From: Mesostigma viride
Taxonomy: Eukaryota > Streptophyta > Mesostigmatophyceae > Mesostigmatales > Mesostigmataceae
Length of the DNA: 20,000 bases
Reading direction: 5' to 3'
Assembly: GCA_009746045.1 (NCBI GenBank)
Contig: RPFO01001286.1
Location: 1 to 20,000, forward strand
The notes below the pieces were generated by a model, which saw only the letters and a list, made by a program, of their open reading frames with translations, was not told the origin of the DNA and searched no databases. This document shows positions 8,487 to 16,953 of this stretch, one piece after another. The number at the start of each line of letters is the position of its first letter. The stretch's first letter is position 1. The position numbers and the translations under genes are program-made.

Positions 8487-8605
8487 CATTTTCTTCAGCG
8501 CTGTAGTGCATGATGGCAGTGCCACAACAATCCATGCCAATGATTTGTCATGATGGGGGGAAAGGATGACATTTCTACCTGGCTGTTTGACACGTGCATG
8601 CTTGA
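8487..8605 (+). repeat. Left member of a direct-repeat pair flanking the microsatellite
   Basis: CATTTTCTTCAGCGCT through GCAGTGCCACAACAATC, a G run with GATGACA, and CACACGTGCATGC-like sequence recur at 9288-9411 in the same order. Divergence is considerable but the order of blocks is kept. The compound microsatellite lies between them. Confidence 0.75.
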
Positions 8606-8726
8606 CTCGCTCACCCAGCCACTCCCTCCCTCACGCACCCACGCAAGCAAGCACACCCACATCCACACTGTCCCACACACCCAAGCACGCACACCCACCC
8701 ACCCAGACAGCCAGACACACACACAT

Positions 8727-8727
8727 G

Positions 8728-8819
<92 letters not shown>

Positions 8820-9103
8820 CTCCACCCACCCACCCACCCACCCACCCACCCACCCACCCACCCACCCACCCACCCACCCACCCACCCACCCACCCACCCA
8901 CCCACCCACCCACCCACCCACCCACCCACCCACCCACCCACCCACCCACCCATCCACCCACCCACCCGCCCGCCCGCCCGCCCGCCCGCCCGCCCGCCCG
9001 CCGCCCGCCCGCCCGCCCGCCCGCCCGCCCGCCCGCCCGCCCGCCCGCCCACCCACCCACCCACCCACCCACCCACCCGCCCACCCACCCACCCACCCAC
9101 CCA
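8727..9103. repeat. Compound microsatellite (CT)n-(CCCA)n-(CCCG)n-(CCCA)n
   Basis: A pure CT run (about 8727-8817) switches abruptly to CCCA repeats (to about 8964), CCCG repeats (to about 9049, with one unit lacking a C near 9001), then CCCA again. On the - strand it is a G-rich GGGT/GGGC array able to form G-quadruplexes, next to a GA mirror repeat able to form triplex. It is open in several frames on both strands (His-Pro-Pro-Thr or Gly-Gly-Trp-Val repeats), but these are artefacts of the unit lengths. Confidence 0.95.
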
Positions 9104-9287
9104 TCCATCAAACATGCATGCACGTCTAGTGTCTCTCCATTTGAGCACCTGTCCTTACACCCCCGCAGTGGCAGCCAAGCGAGGAAGCAACCAAGGGACC
9201 AAGCGAACCCCCCAACTGCCCGACATCACCGGAATGTACCGTCCGGAATGTTCGTATGGCACGTTAATTGCACAAATACCTGCCCCA

Positions 9288-9411
9288 CATTTTCTTCAAC
9301 GCTATATAATGCATCATCGCAGTGCCACAACAATCTGGGCTCTGAGATATTGAATCATACGGGGGGGGAAGATGACAGGCATACCTGGATGTTTCACACG
9401 TGCATGCCTGA
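9288..9411 (+). repeat. Right member of the direct-repeat pair
   Basis: CATTTTCTTCAACGCT, GCAGTGCCACAACAATC, GATGACA and CACACGTGCATGCCTGA match the copy at 8487-8605. Together they suggest a tandem duplication later separated by, or formed around, the microsatellite. Confidence 0.75.
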
Positions 9412-10745
9412 ACGGCACATGGATTATGAAACAAATTGAAAGCACGGGCGCACAACATCAACCAATATCATAACTTATTTTACTGTACAAGGTAATGTTC
9501 ATTGGTACCACATGCATTACTGGACAACTTTGGAGTTGGGTTTGATATGGCCTGCAGGCTATCTATTGTGAAAACTGCAAGGCATGCTGGTATGGCTACT
9601 AAGTGGAACACCATGAATGGAATCCCTAGGAACACCAAGCCTAGTAATGTAAATTACAGGTGGCACAACTGGCACACACCACATCGTGGCAAATATAAGC
9701 CTGGACTGCAACAGATGATGGCATTTTCCTGTTATGGCATGGTCGATCGGAGGGAATTTTCAACTTTTAATGCCGATGGACAATGTGAAAGTTATTCCAC
9801 ATAGGGCGGCCCGGCACTCAGCTGCTAACGTCTAGCTGACAACAAGCTTCACGGCCGAATCAGGGATGCAGCGTCCACTATTAAACCAAGGCATATGAAA
9901 AAAATTCCTGCACAACGTCGGCTTACCGATGGTTGTGGTTAGCATGCGTGAACAAGAAGATTGTGTGGTTTGTACGCCAGTCTGATCCGGCGACATGGCA
10001 GTGGCTGCCGGCCAGCACATGCGCATGCCATTCGACATGCTGAATGGGGGGCTGTGCGTTAAAATCAAAATGAACATGACAAACATCTCATGTAAGAAAT
10101 TTATATACAGCTTTCTGTCTCAAGCCAAAAAAGGGTGTGTCGTCATGCAATATATCAGTCCTGCCAGCCATAAACCTTAACTCCTAATCTGGAATTCACA
10201 ATTGGCTTGTTTGAATCACACGCATAAACAAAGTAGTCGACACATGTCTACGGAAGCGGCATTTTGAACGTGAGATTGGATTGATTCGCCGTTTGGTTAG
10301 TAAGTTTCCCAGACTGCCATCGCTAGCAAATTTACCATGGCTAGCAGGTGCTGCGGTGCATTTTTTTGCTTAGGCAACGGGACCATTTTTCTTTAGTCTA
10401 GCGCAAAAAGGGCTAAGCATGGGCGGGTCGACATGGCGTCGCATGGGCCGTGAGGCCGGACTTGAACGGACGATAGTGTTGTACTAGTTCAGGCTGAAAA
10501 TGATTCCACCGTTTTCCTTTTCTGATTCCACCGTTTTTCCTTTCCGATTCCTTGGATGAAATCTGGCCGAATCAGACAGAATAGTTCCTGCGGTGCCAAA
10601 AGGGCGGTTACGAAAATGTGTGGCTGGAGTTTGTGCGAAGGGTAACTACTTTGACTGGTGCGCACTTGAAACTAGTCGGCATTGCTAGATGCCGCGGGGG
10701 TACACTCCAACTTGAAAGCCGGACGTCTTGGGGGTCAAGGCCTGG

Positions 10746-10760
10746 CTTTCGGTAATGCAA
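10746..10760 (-). repeat. Right terminal inverted repeat
   Basis: CTTTCGGTAATGCAA is the exact inverse of 7290-7304 and ends the 3,471-bp insertion. Confidence 0.8.
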
Positions 10761-11384
10761 TGAGCCAAGCGACAGGATAACCCACATGGCAAGTCCTACG
10801 CGGTCAAGACGGCGTGGTGCAAAGAGCTCATGCATGTGTGCAACCATAGGCACGTGCTCGATGTCAAGGGCTTTGGGCTGGTCACGCCTCGGGGGCTGTC
10901 AGCGGGCACCTACTCACCCGAGGTAGTAGAGGCATACCAACAGCATCTACAGGATACCGCCGCCAAGCTGCGGCTCAAGGATGCCACGCTGCCTCATTTG
11001 TCTCGCGCTTTTGAGGTCGGGCAGTTGGTCATGTTCCACAAGGAGAGCTCGCCCAGCGGCAAACGGCCGGGCACCATGCAGGGTCCTGGGGCCATCACAA
11101 AGTTAGACTGGCCGCTGCGGGTCATAGACATAGAGTGGAATGATCGGGTGTATAGGGTACCATGGGCATCGGTGGCAGGCTATAAGCAAGGGGATGGCAT
11201 GGAGAGTGAGCTGGCAGCCAACAGGGCACTGGGGTGGGTAGTGAAGGATACTGATGCGCCTGTCGTAGCATCTGAGGTGGTACCCCACGGGTCGCTCCCA
11301 GGGGCAGACACAGCTACACCCCCCCCTCCCCTGGGCCCCAATATGACCCCGTGGATGGGTGGGATGAGGATGGGGTGGGTTTGA
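10761..11384 (+). pseudogene. Copia-like polyprotein, integrase C-terminal part
   Basis: From 10768 the frame reads KRQDNPHGKSYAVKTAWCKE, the continuation of the integrase cut at 7289. Later come YQQHLQDTAAKLR, a FEVGQLVMFHK strand and a VYRVPWASVAGYKQ strand that resemble the small barrel-like C-terminal region of retroviral-type integrases. The frame ends at 11384. The protease-RT frame begins to make sense in another frame from about 11320, where a run of C residues (about 11320-11327) is the likely indel site. The first Met (10830) is not a real start. Confidence 0.6.
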
Positions 11385-13669
11385 CGGGACCTAGTGCACG
11401 TAGTGACTCACCTCCTGTGCTAGCCACGGATAATGTGGGAGGCCCGCCTAGCGTGGCCTCGCCGGAGGGTCAGGGTCCTGCCCATGCGCCTCGCCCACCT
11501 AGGGACCTGGCTTCAACGGTCACGGCCTTGTGGCGTGCTCAGGCGCTTAAAGCGAAAGCTGCATCAGGGGTGGCTCAGGTCAAAACTCTCTCACAGGGGG
11601 TCAGGCCGGTTAAGTCAGCCTTGTTTCCTACGTGTAGACCGTGGCAGCTGGTGGCTGTGGACACGCAAGCATCCGTGTCTATTATCTCTCGTCGGGCAGC
11701 CACCCTGTATCCAGTGCTAGAGTCGCCGTACAAATCGGTGACCGACTTTGCAGGCACTTCGGCATATCAAGTTACCGGGATGGTGGTGCTGCCGGTGTTG
11801 GGCATTGACACGCCGTTTCACGTCGTGGATGGCTACGAGGATGTGGCCTTGCTGGGCGAACCTTTCGTATCATACCCGGGGTTCTCAGTGTCCGCTGACT
11901 TGCTGTCAGTCGCGGGGGTGGGCAGCATCCCGCTTCGCGAGTACCACGCTCCATTGGGGGTGGTGGTCGGGCAGCCCGGCGTCGTGCGGCGCTTACCGAT
12001 GGCGGCGTTTTCCACACCGCCGCTCGTCCAGTCCATCATTCAGCCTCAGGATTGGCACCCGCGCAGCTTCGGCCTCCACTCACACTCACTGGCGGCGGAT
12101 AGCCCTGTGACGTGGGAGCAACTTGTCCTGGACTGTCAAGATCCTCTCAAGTTTGCTTTGTGGCGCGACGCGTTCATTCGAGCCAAGGAGCAGTGGCGAG
12201 AGCGCGAGGTCTACCGAGGATTGGAGAGTGTGCCAGCCGGGGCCACGCGGTTGCGGTTGAAGTTCGTGCTCACCTACAAGCCGGACGAGACCAACTCTTC
12301 GGTGGTGTTCCGGGTTAGGCCCGTGGTCACGGAGACGAAGGGGTCCTCCCCGCTGGACGCCAAGGATCTTTATACCCCTGGGCTCAACCATGTTTCGCAT
12401 CGGCTACTGACGGTCATCTACTTGGGCAAGCGGAACGCGGGCAAGGACTACGGGATGTGGTGCGGTGACTTTCAGCGGGCATTCCTCCACAGCGACGCTG
12501 GGGTCGCGCAGCAAACATGGCAAGGCACCCGCTACGTGGTGAAGGTCCCGGTGGTCTGGCAGGATGGCACCATTGGCAGCGAGTATATCGAGCTGTTGAC
12601 AGGGGTGGAGGGGCTGCAGAGCTCTCCCATCATCTTCCGCATTTCCGCGGAGGAGGTCTTGCAGAGCTTAGGGGCCACGTACCATCGCGCTGATCCTAAC
12701 TTCTTTGTGGTCCCCACCGGCGTCCCTGGCGAGCCAGCCCTCTTCGTGTGGCATGGCGATGACTTCAAGCTGGTGGCACCTCGCACATTTGCTACCCAGT
12801 TTCTTGCTGCAGTGGCGGCTAAGTTTCCCCTGGGCAGGGCGGTGGATCATGAGGAGGGTAAACCCGTGGTGTTTTGCGGCGTGCAGTCTACGTTGCAGCG
12901 GGATTCGCGTTCTGGCGAATGGGTCATGCACATGCAGGATAGCCGCAACTATGTGGTTGACCTGCTGGCCGACCTCCCGTCCCCGCTGTTGGCAACCCAT
13001 GGGCCCTCGGTTAAGGGCAAGCTCGGGTGGTTGGCGGACACGGTGGCACCTGATTTGGCAGTGCTCGCTCGCCTGCCCGATGATGTGCTGGAAGGACTAG
13101 GGTCCATTCATGTTCGGCGGCAGCTGGCCATGACGCCCGGCATTGTGCTTCGTGGGCTCGATTGCTCACAGCCGGTGCACCTCGAGATAGTGACGGATGC
13201 TAATCTAGAGACGCGCACAGTCAGCCAAGTGCGGGCCCGCATGGGGGCACTGTTCTTTATCAGCAATGAGGGCCAGCCTGGCATGTTGTTAGATTGGTAC
13301 TCGCGCTTGCACAGCCGCATTGCCACTAGCCCCAACACGGCTGAATGCCGGGGCATTGTTTCAGCTATCTCACATGGCATGTGGCTGCGGTACTTGCTGG
13401 GTTGGGTATTTGGCTCGTGTGGGTTCACTCTTCACTGGACTAGCACGGTGCACACTGACTCACAAAGTTGTTTGGCCTTCCTTGACAATCCCTATGCGCG
13501 GTCACAGGACGTTGATTACCTCGTACTCGCTGAGGCGGCCTCCTGCGTCACGCGTCTCCAGCACATCGCGGATGAACTCAATCCCGCGGATGCACTCACC
13601 AAGGAGGCGCGGGAGGCTGCCCCGCAGTACGCAGTGTTGCGCAAGCGCATGACGATGCAACACCCGTGA
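11351..13669 (+). CDS. Copia-like polyprotein: retropepsin-like, reverse transcriptase, RNase H
   Basis: A 772-codon open frame. Retropepsin-like region: VAVDTQASVSIIS (Asp at residue 104) and VALLGEPFV (LLG at 167-169), the flap-to-LLG layout of retroviral-type proteases, but with Gln where the DTG/DSG glycine should be. Reverse transcriptase: VVFRVRPVVTETKG, WCGDFQRAFLH (Asp 373, matching Copia D-x-x-x-AFL), and FVWHGDDFKLV (Asp 470/471), with HGDD in place of the usual YVDD. GKLGWLADTVAPDLAV matches the Copia segment after RT. RNase H: VTDANLE (Asp 616), AECRGIV (Glu 665), VHTDSQSCLAF (Asp 703) and NPADALTK (Asp 747), a complete D-E-D-D set in Copia style. The frame is intact to TGA 13667. 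The true translation probably continues from the integrase upstream through the frame change near 11320. Confidence 0.85.
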   Translation: MDGWDEDGVGLTGPSARSDSPPVLATDNVGGPPSVASPEGQGPAHAPRPPRDLASTVTALWRAQALKAKAASGVAQVKTLSQGVRPVKSALFPTCRPWQLVAVDTQASVSIISRRAATLYPVLESPYKSVTDFAGTSAYQVTGMVVLPVLGIDTPFHVVDGYEDVALLGEPFVSYPGFSVSADLLSVAGVGSIPLREYHAPLGVVVGQPGVVRRLPMAAFSTPPLVQSIIQPQDWHPRSFGLHSHSLAADSPVTWEQLVLDCQDPLKFALWRDAFIRAKEQWREREVYRGLESVPAGATRLRLKFVLTYKPDETNSSVVFRVRPVVTETKGSSPLDAKDLYTPGLNHVSHRLLTVIYLGKRNAGKDYGMWCGDFQRAFLHSDAGVAQQTWQGTRYVVKVPVVWQDGTIGSEYIELLTGVEGLQSSPIIFRISAEEVLQSLGATYHRADPNFFVVPTGVPGEPALFVWHGDDFKLVAPRTFATQFLAAVAAKFPLGRAVDHEEGKPVVFCGVQSTLQRDSRSGEWVMHMQDSRNYVVDLLADLPSPLLATHGPSVKGKLGWLADTVAPDLAVLARLPDDVLEGLGSIHVRRQLAMTPGIVLRGLDCSQPVHLEIVTDANLETRTVSQVRARMGALFFISNEGQPGMLLDWYSRLHSRIATSPNTAECRGIVSAISHGMWLRYLLGWVFGSCGFTLHWTSTVHTDSQSCLAFLDNPYARSQDVDYLVLAEAASCVTRLQHIADELNPADALTKEAREAAPQYAVLRKRMTMQHP

Positions 13670-13672
13670 GCC

Positions 13673-13726
13673 ACACAGGGTTACGGCTCGGGCGCTTTAT
13701 GAATACAGCCATAACTCACCCTGTGT
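13673..13726. repeat. Hairpin just after the polyprotein stop
   Basis: ACACAGGGT (13673-13681) pairs with ACCCTGTGT (13718-13726) across 36 bases. It begins three bases after the stop codon. It could be the 3' end of the element's internal region, where a polypurine tract is expected but is not clear, or an RNA hairpin. Confidence 0.6.
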
Positions 13727-13830
13727 TGCTAGCATTCACGAATATCATGGTGGTAGTTTTTTTGCTTGTCCTGACCATACCCTAGCCACGTTGGACGGTG
13801 CCTTGGGCCCGTCGGCGGGTCACTGGTCCT

Positions 13831-13836
13831 AATAAA
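13831..13836 (+). promoter_or_regulatory. AATAAA polyadenylation signal candidate
   Basis: AATAAA lies about 160 bases after the polyprotein stop, followed within 30 bases by GT/T-rich sequence (TTTTGTCTGGTGG). This fits the R region of a 3' LTR or a 3' UTR. There is no second LTR copy in the window to confirm the LTR. Confidence 0.4.
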
Positions 13837-14128
13837 TGGGTCACCTTTTGTCTGGTGGCATAGTTGTTTTTTTTCTCGATACTTATTACATCACTATTCA
13901 TGTGTGATCACAAGGGCGCGGGTCGATACCGTGGTGATTTTGACGGCCTTGAGGCCCCCTTGAGTTCCCTACCTTAGAGGGTTTTGTATGGTCTGCATTT
14001 GATGTAATTATTTTGATAATTAATCAAAGAACAAAAGAGTATGTCGGAGTTGAGTAACTCTAGAGCCCTAGGATCTGGCTCTAAGTTCCCCATGTCCGTC
14101 CGCACGCCTTCCGCTAGCGTCCGCTAAG
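13837..14128. other. Downstream of Copia-like element, no gene
   Basis: It contains T runs, an ATTATTTTGATAAT inverted repeat near 14008-14021 and no coding-like frame. It may hold the remainder of a 3' LTR that cannot be delimited from one copy. Confidence 0.4.
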
Positions 14129-14268
14129 CCGCCGGCTATAATCCGGCGGTCCGATGCGGTCGACCGGTCTAAGGGCGGCGCCTAGCGCCGGCGCCACCTA
14201 GGCCCCAGTCCGGGGCCTTATCCGGGTCGGTACGGACAGCTAGCTTGTCCAACGGTTACGGCTAACCG
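14129..14268. repeat. Run of five GC-rich hairpins
   Basis: Successive inverted repeats: CCGCCGG/CCGGCGG (14129-14149), GGCGC/GCGCC (14177-14189), AGGCCCC/GGGGCCT (14200-14218), GGACA/TGTCC (14234-14250) and CGGTTA/TAACCG (14253-14268). Loops are 3-7 bases. The dense arrangement is unlikely by chance in a 140-base stretch. Structured RNA, a terminal structure of an element or palindrome-rich spacer are all possible. Confidence 0.75.
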
Positions 14269-14269
14269 G

Positions 14270-14299
14270 ATTAATTAATTAATTAATTAATTAATTAAT
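14270..14299. repeat. (TTAA)n tract
   Basis: About seven tandem ATTA/TTAA units. It lies on the 3' side of the - strand LINE fragment, so it may be the short tandem repeat with which some LINEs end (inference). Confidence 0.85.
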
Positions 14300-14988
14300 A
14301 GACAGGTGACTGCGTCACGTGAGCATAAGTCCTGAGTGGGAGGGGAACATGGGATGGAATGGATGGTATAAGCTATCTAGGTCCTAGTTACATGGGTGTG
14401 GGCACCGCGGCCCGAATCGCTATGAATGCCATACTTGGTCACACGCGGAGCCCCCACAGGCTTGGGGGTGGTCTCCTTCATCACTACTTGCCATCTATCC
14501 TTGCGCACCATCTGCCTCCATATTACAGACAAACCAGGAGGCTGCCCGGGGGTGAGCCCGTCACGTCTAGTGTAGCACATGTCCATGCCGAGTCTATCAC
14601 GAAAAGTCCACGGCTAACCGGATAGGCTTTGCTGGCTAAGACATAAACCAGTGGTTGGCCAGCTCCGACAGCAGTTCTCTGTGTTCACCTTATCCCAAGC
14701 TCAACGTGACCGACCGCCATAGCTCAGCCGGTCGGGGGCTTTAACTCATCTAGCTAGGGTCATGGCAGTTCACTAGGTGTTACCTTCGTTATCCTGGAGT
14801 AAACGGGTCTTGGTTGGAATGGCTAATGGCATATTATAAACATACATATATATATTAAAAATATAATTACTTACAGCAGAGTGAAATCACTCAAACCAAA
14901 GCAAACGCCCAGCTATAAACCTATATACAGAGCCATGTCAAAGCTCTATACTACGATAAGACCAATGGAAACGCCTAACGGGAGGAAC
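14300..14988 (-). other. Probable 3' untranslated region of the LINE fragment
   Basis: No coding-like frame is recognised. ACGGCTAACCGGAT at 14610-14623 repeats 14258-14271 exactly. TAGCTCAGCCGG at 14720-14731 on the + strand matches a Pol III A-box, but the expected B-box downstream is at best degenerate (AGTTCACTA, near 14768). A TATATATATATT stretch lies near 14845. The assignment to the LINE rests on position only. Confidence 0.35.
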
Positions 14989-16362
14989 CTAATAGCCCTG
15001 CTGCACCGCAAAATCAGCCCGCGTACGGCGGAGCATGATGTCAGCCATGGCCCGAGTCAGCGCCACCGACAAGCGCTGACGCCAATATGACGTCCAGGTC
15101 CGCGCCGACCATGGGGCCCGCTGGCCCTCTAGGTCCAGCCGGTCCTCCCGGAGCCGGCAACACTCCTTGAAGAAGGCGGAGGTCAGGGGCCCCATGGCCC
15201 CAAACTCCTCCAGGACAAAGGGCACCACACGATGGTGCCCGACGTCGCCGTAGGCCAGGAGCTTGGCCCGCTCCGCCCGGTCCGCCGTGTAACCTGCCGT
15301 GAGGGAGGCCCCAGCCACGTGGCTAAGAGCCAAGGGCCGCGCCACCGAAACGTCAATAAGCAGATGCCGGCCACCCCCCTCAAAGTCCAGCACCACGATG
15401 TCAGGCCGGTGGTTGGGGGAATAGAAGGCAGCGCCATCCGCATCCTCGGACCGGATGTTCGCGTGGGGGAATCATGGCATCCGACCGAATCATGGCGAGC
15501 ACCACCGTCAGGAGGACAGTGTGCAAATACAAATACCAATTCTGATTCTGTTGGCCCCCCATGCAGGCAAGGTAGTGAGTCCCCGTGGGATCCAGCGGCT
15601 GCCCACAGCTACCACAAGGCCGCCCGGCCGGAACAAGAGGCTGCGGGGCAAATAGCTGGTGCCGGAGCGCCACCGAGTAGTGGCTGGGAGCCAAGGCGAA
15701 TGGGGGGCCATGGGAAGAGCACGAAGGTACGCCGAGCCCACACTCCGCAAGGAAAGCGAGAACAGCCACGCACGTCCCTGGGCGTTGAGGTCCGCGAAAA
15801 GAGCAATCCAATCAGCCGTGTGCAGAATACCCGCGTAGGTTTTCTGGTGTTTATCGATGACGCGAGCAGGGAATGCGGCGGGAGATTGAACGGAGGCGAC
15901 CGAGGGAGTGCCGCGAGGGAGGTGGCGCTGTACCGCCTGAGCGGCACGGACGGGAGAACAGGCCTGCTGGATCTCAGCATAGGCCTCCTGGATGGCGGTG
16001 ACGAAGGGCAAAGGGCTGCTGGGGTCCAGGAGGTCAGGCGCTGCCGTTGCCAAAAGGGGCAGGAGCCGGCAGCTTTCCGCCCACGACTGAGCGACGGAGC
16101 CCAAAAATGCTGCTGGGGCCAGCCGGGCGGCACGAGTCAGACCGCAGCCACCCATCCGTGCAGGCAGGGAGGCAATGCGAATAGCATGTGGCGGGAGGTC
16201 GGGGCCCGGGACCAGCTGCGCCAAGGCCGACTGGATGCGTTCGTCGTGGCCCTCGGCGGCCAGCCGGACCTGAGCCGGAAGAGCGCCCCGGAGCCAGTGA
16301 ACGATATATATATGCGCATTGAGATCCGGTTCGTCACGTCCGTCTTTCGCCCAAGGTCGGTG
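14989..16362 (-). pseudogene. Non-LTR retrotransposon (LINE) pol 3' end with endonuclease-like domain, frameshifted
   Basis: Read on the - strand, the first frame (to about 15695) has HWLRGALPAQV, IASLPARMGGCGL and SLRSVGSAYLRALPM, the post-RT region typical of algal LINEs. After a frame change it continues with HYSVALRHQLF and CGSCGQPLDPTGTHYLAC, a C-x2-C-x8-H-x4-C knuckle. After a second frame change near 15465 comes NHRPDIVVLDFEGGGRHLL followed by IDVSVARPLA, a PD-(D/E)XK-type restriction-endonuclease-like domain as in site-specific LINEs. The stop is at 14989-14991. The RT palm itself is missing upstream, so the copy is 5'-truncated, as is usual for LINEs, and the two frame changes make it inactive. 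Confidence 0.75.
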
Positions 16363-16364
16363 TA

Positions 16365-16566
16365 CACCCCCCCCCCGGCCCATGCCAGGCACGTTTAAGA
16401 TTGGGGTCCGACCAATCCAGGGCTCATGATCTTAAAGAATCTTACTACTGTGATTCGATTCTACTAAGTTCTACTACATTCTACTACAATTATACTACAA
16501 GTAGAGGTCAAATCTAGGGGCTCATGATCTTAAACCTGAGAATCTTAAACGTGGGGGGGGGGGGTG
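16365..16566. mobile_element. 202-bp MITE with TA target duplication
   Basis: It begins CACCCCCCCCCC and ends GGGGGGGGGGTG, flanked on both sides by TA (16363-16364 and 16567-16568). Inside, CACGTTTAAGATT (16390-16402) and AATCTTAAACGTG (16541-16553) are perfect inverses. GGGCTCATGATCTTAAA-like sequence occurs twice (about 16421 and 16517). The TA duplication suggests a Tc1/mariner-type or similar source. There is no coding content. Confidence 0.65.
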
Positions 16567-16600
16567 TAGTTAGAAACGGCCTCCGAACTAGCTTAGGTAC

Positions 16601-16951
16601 TGTTGGACGCGGCCGGGTTACTGAGGTAGAGGAGGAGGCGGTAGAGGACCGAGCCGCAACAGAATGGTTGGCTTGAGATCACGTTATAATTGTAACTGCC
16701 ACACGGTGAGAAAAGACCCGGTTTGGTGTGGCCACGTTCAAGTCATGTAGTTAGATCATAACTGCTACCCAGTAGCTGAGCCTGGAATTGTTTAAAAGGC
16801 GAAGCTACGCACCTTCCTCAGTACCTCACACCCGCTCACACACTCCTGTGGTGTAACCGTAGCAGCCGGCCAACTGCCGACTGAGACTTATTTTTATCTG
16901 AGTGAAATAAAGTAAAACTTTGTAGCAAACATTGTTTTCTCACTCTCGACA
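16601..16951 (+). mobile_element. Candidate solo or 5' LTR
   Basis: The 351-base interval starts TGTTGG and ends CGACA. It contains TTTAAAA (about 16791, a TATA-like box) and AATAAA (about 16907) in the order expected of U3-R-U5. A tRNA-primer-like sequence follows after two bases. There is no second copy to prove it, and no integrase or RT downstream. Confidence 0.4.
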
Positions 16952-16953
16952 AT

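Larger units (their letters stand above)
7290..10760. mobile_element. 3,471-bp insertion with terminal inverted repeats, no recognisable transposase
   Basis: The insertion starts TTGCATTACCGAAAG and ends with the exact inverse, CTTTCGGTAATGCAA. It splits the integrase of the Copia-like element, and removing it with one copy of the flanking TGTGGCCA restores a continuous frame. The 15-bp inverted repeats and the 7-8 bp duplication suggest a non-autonomous hAT-like DNA transposon, though the superfamily is inferred from length alone. Inside are a (GT)n tract, a large compound microsatellite and a pair of about 120-bp direct repeats. Open frames here are shadows of the microsatellite or show no family features, so I call no genes. 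The element is younger than the retrotransposon it interrupts. Confidence 0.7.

Noticed and set aside
8495-9353. Long Pro-Thr/His or Gly-Trp-Val repeat proteins on both strands
   Set aside because: They are open only because four-base and two-base repeat units lack stop codons in several frames. No start context or unique domain supports them.
9502-9804. Open frame of 100 codons within the insertion
   Set aside because: No family features and no supporting gene structure. Likely chance.
13670-14100. 3' LTR of the Copia-like element
   Set aside because: AATAAA is suggestive, but without a second copy or a clear TG start and polypurine tract it cannot be delimited.
14711-14790. tRNA gene starting near the A-box at 14720
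   Set aside because: The downstream B-box is degenerate and no acceptor stem pairs.
15232-16398. Long + strand open frame over the LINE
   Set aside because: Shadow of the - strand LINE domains, with no motifs of its own.
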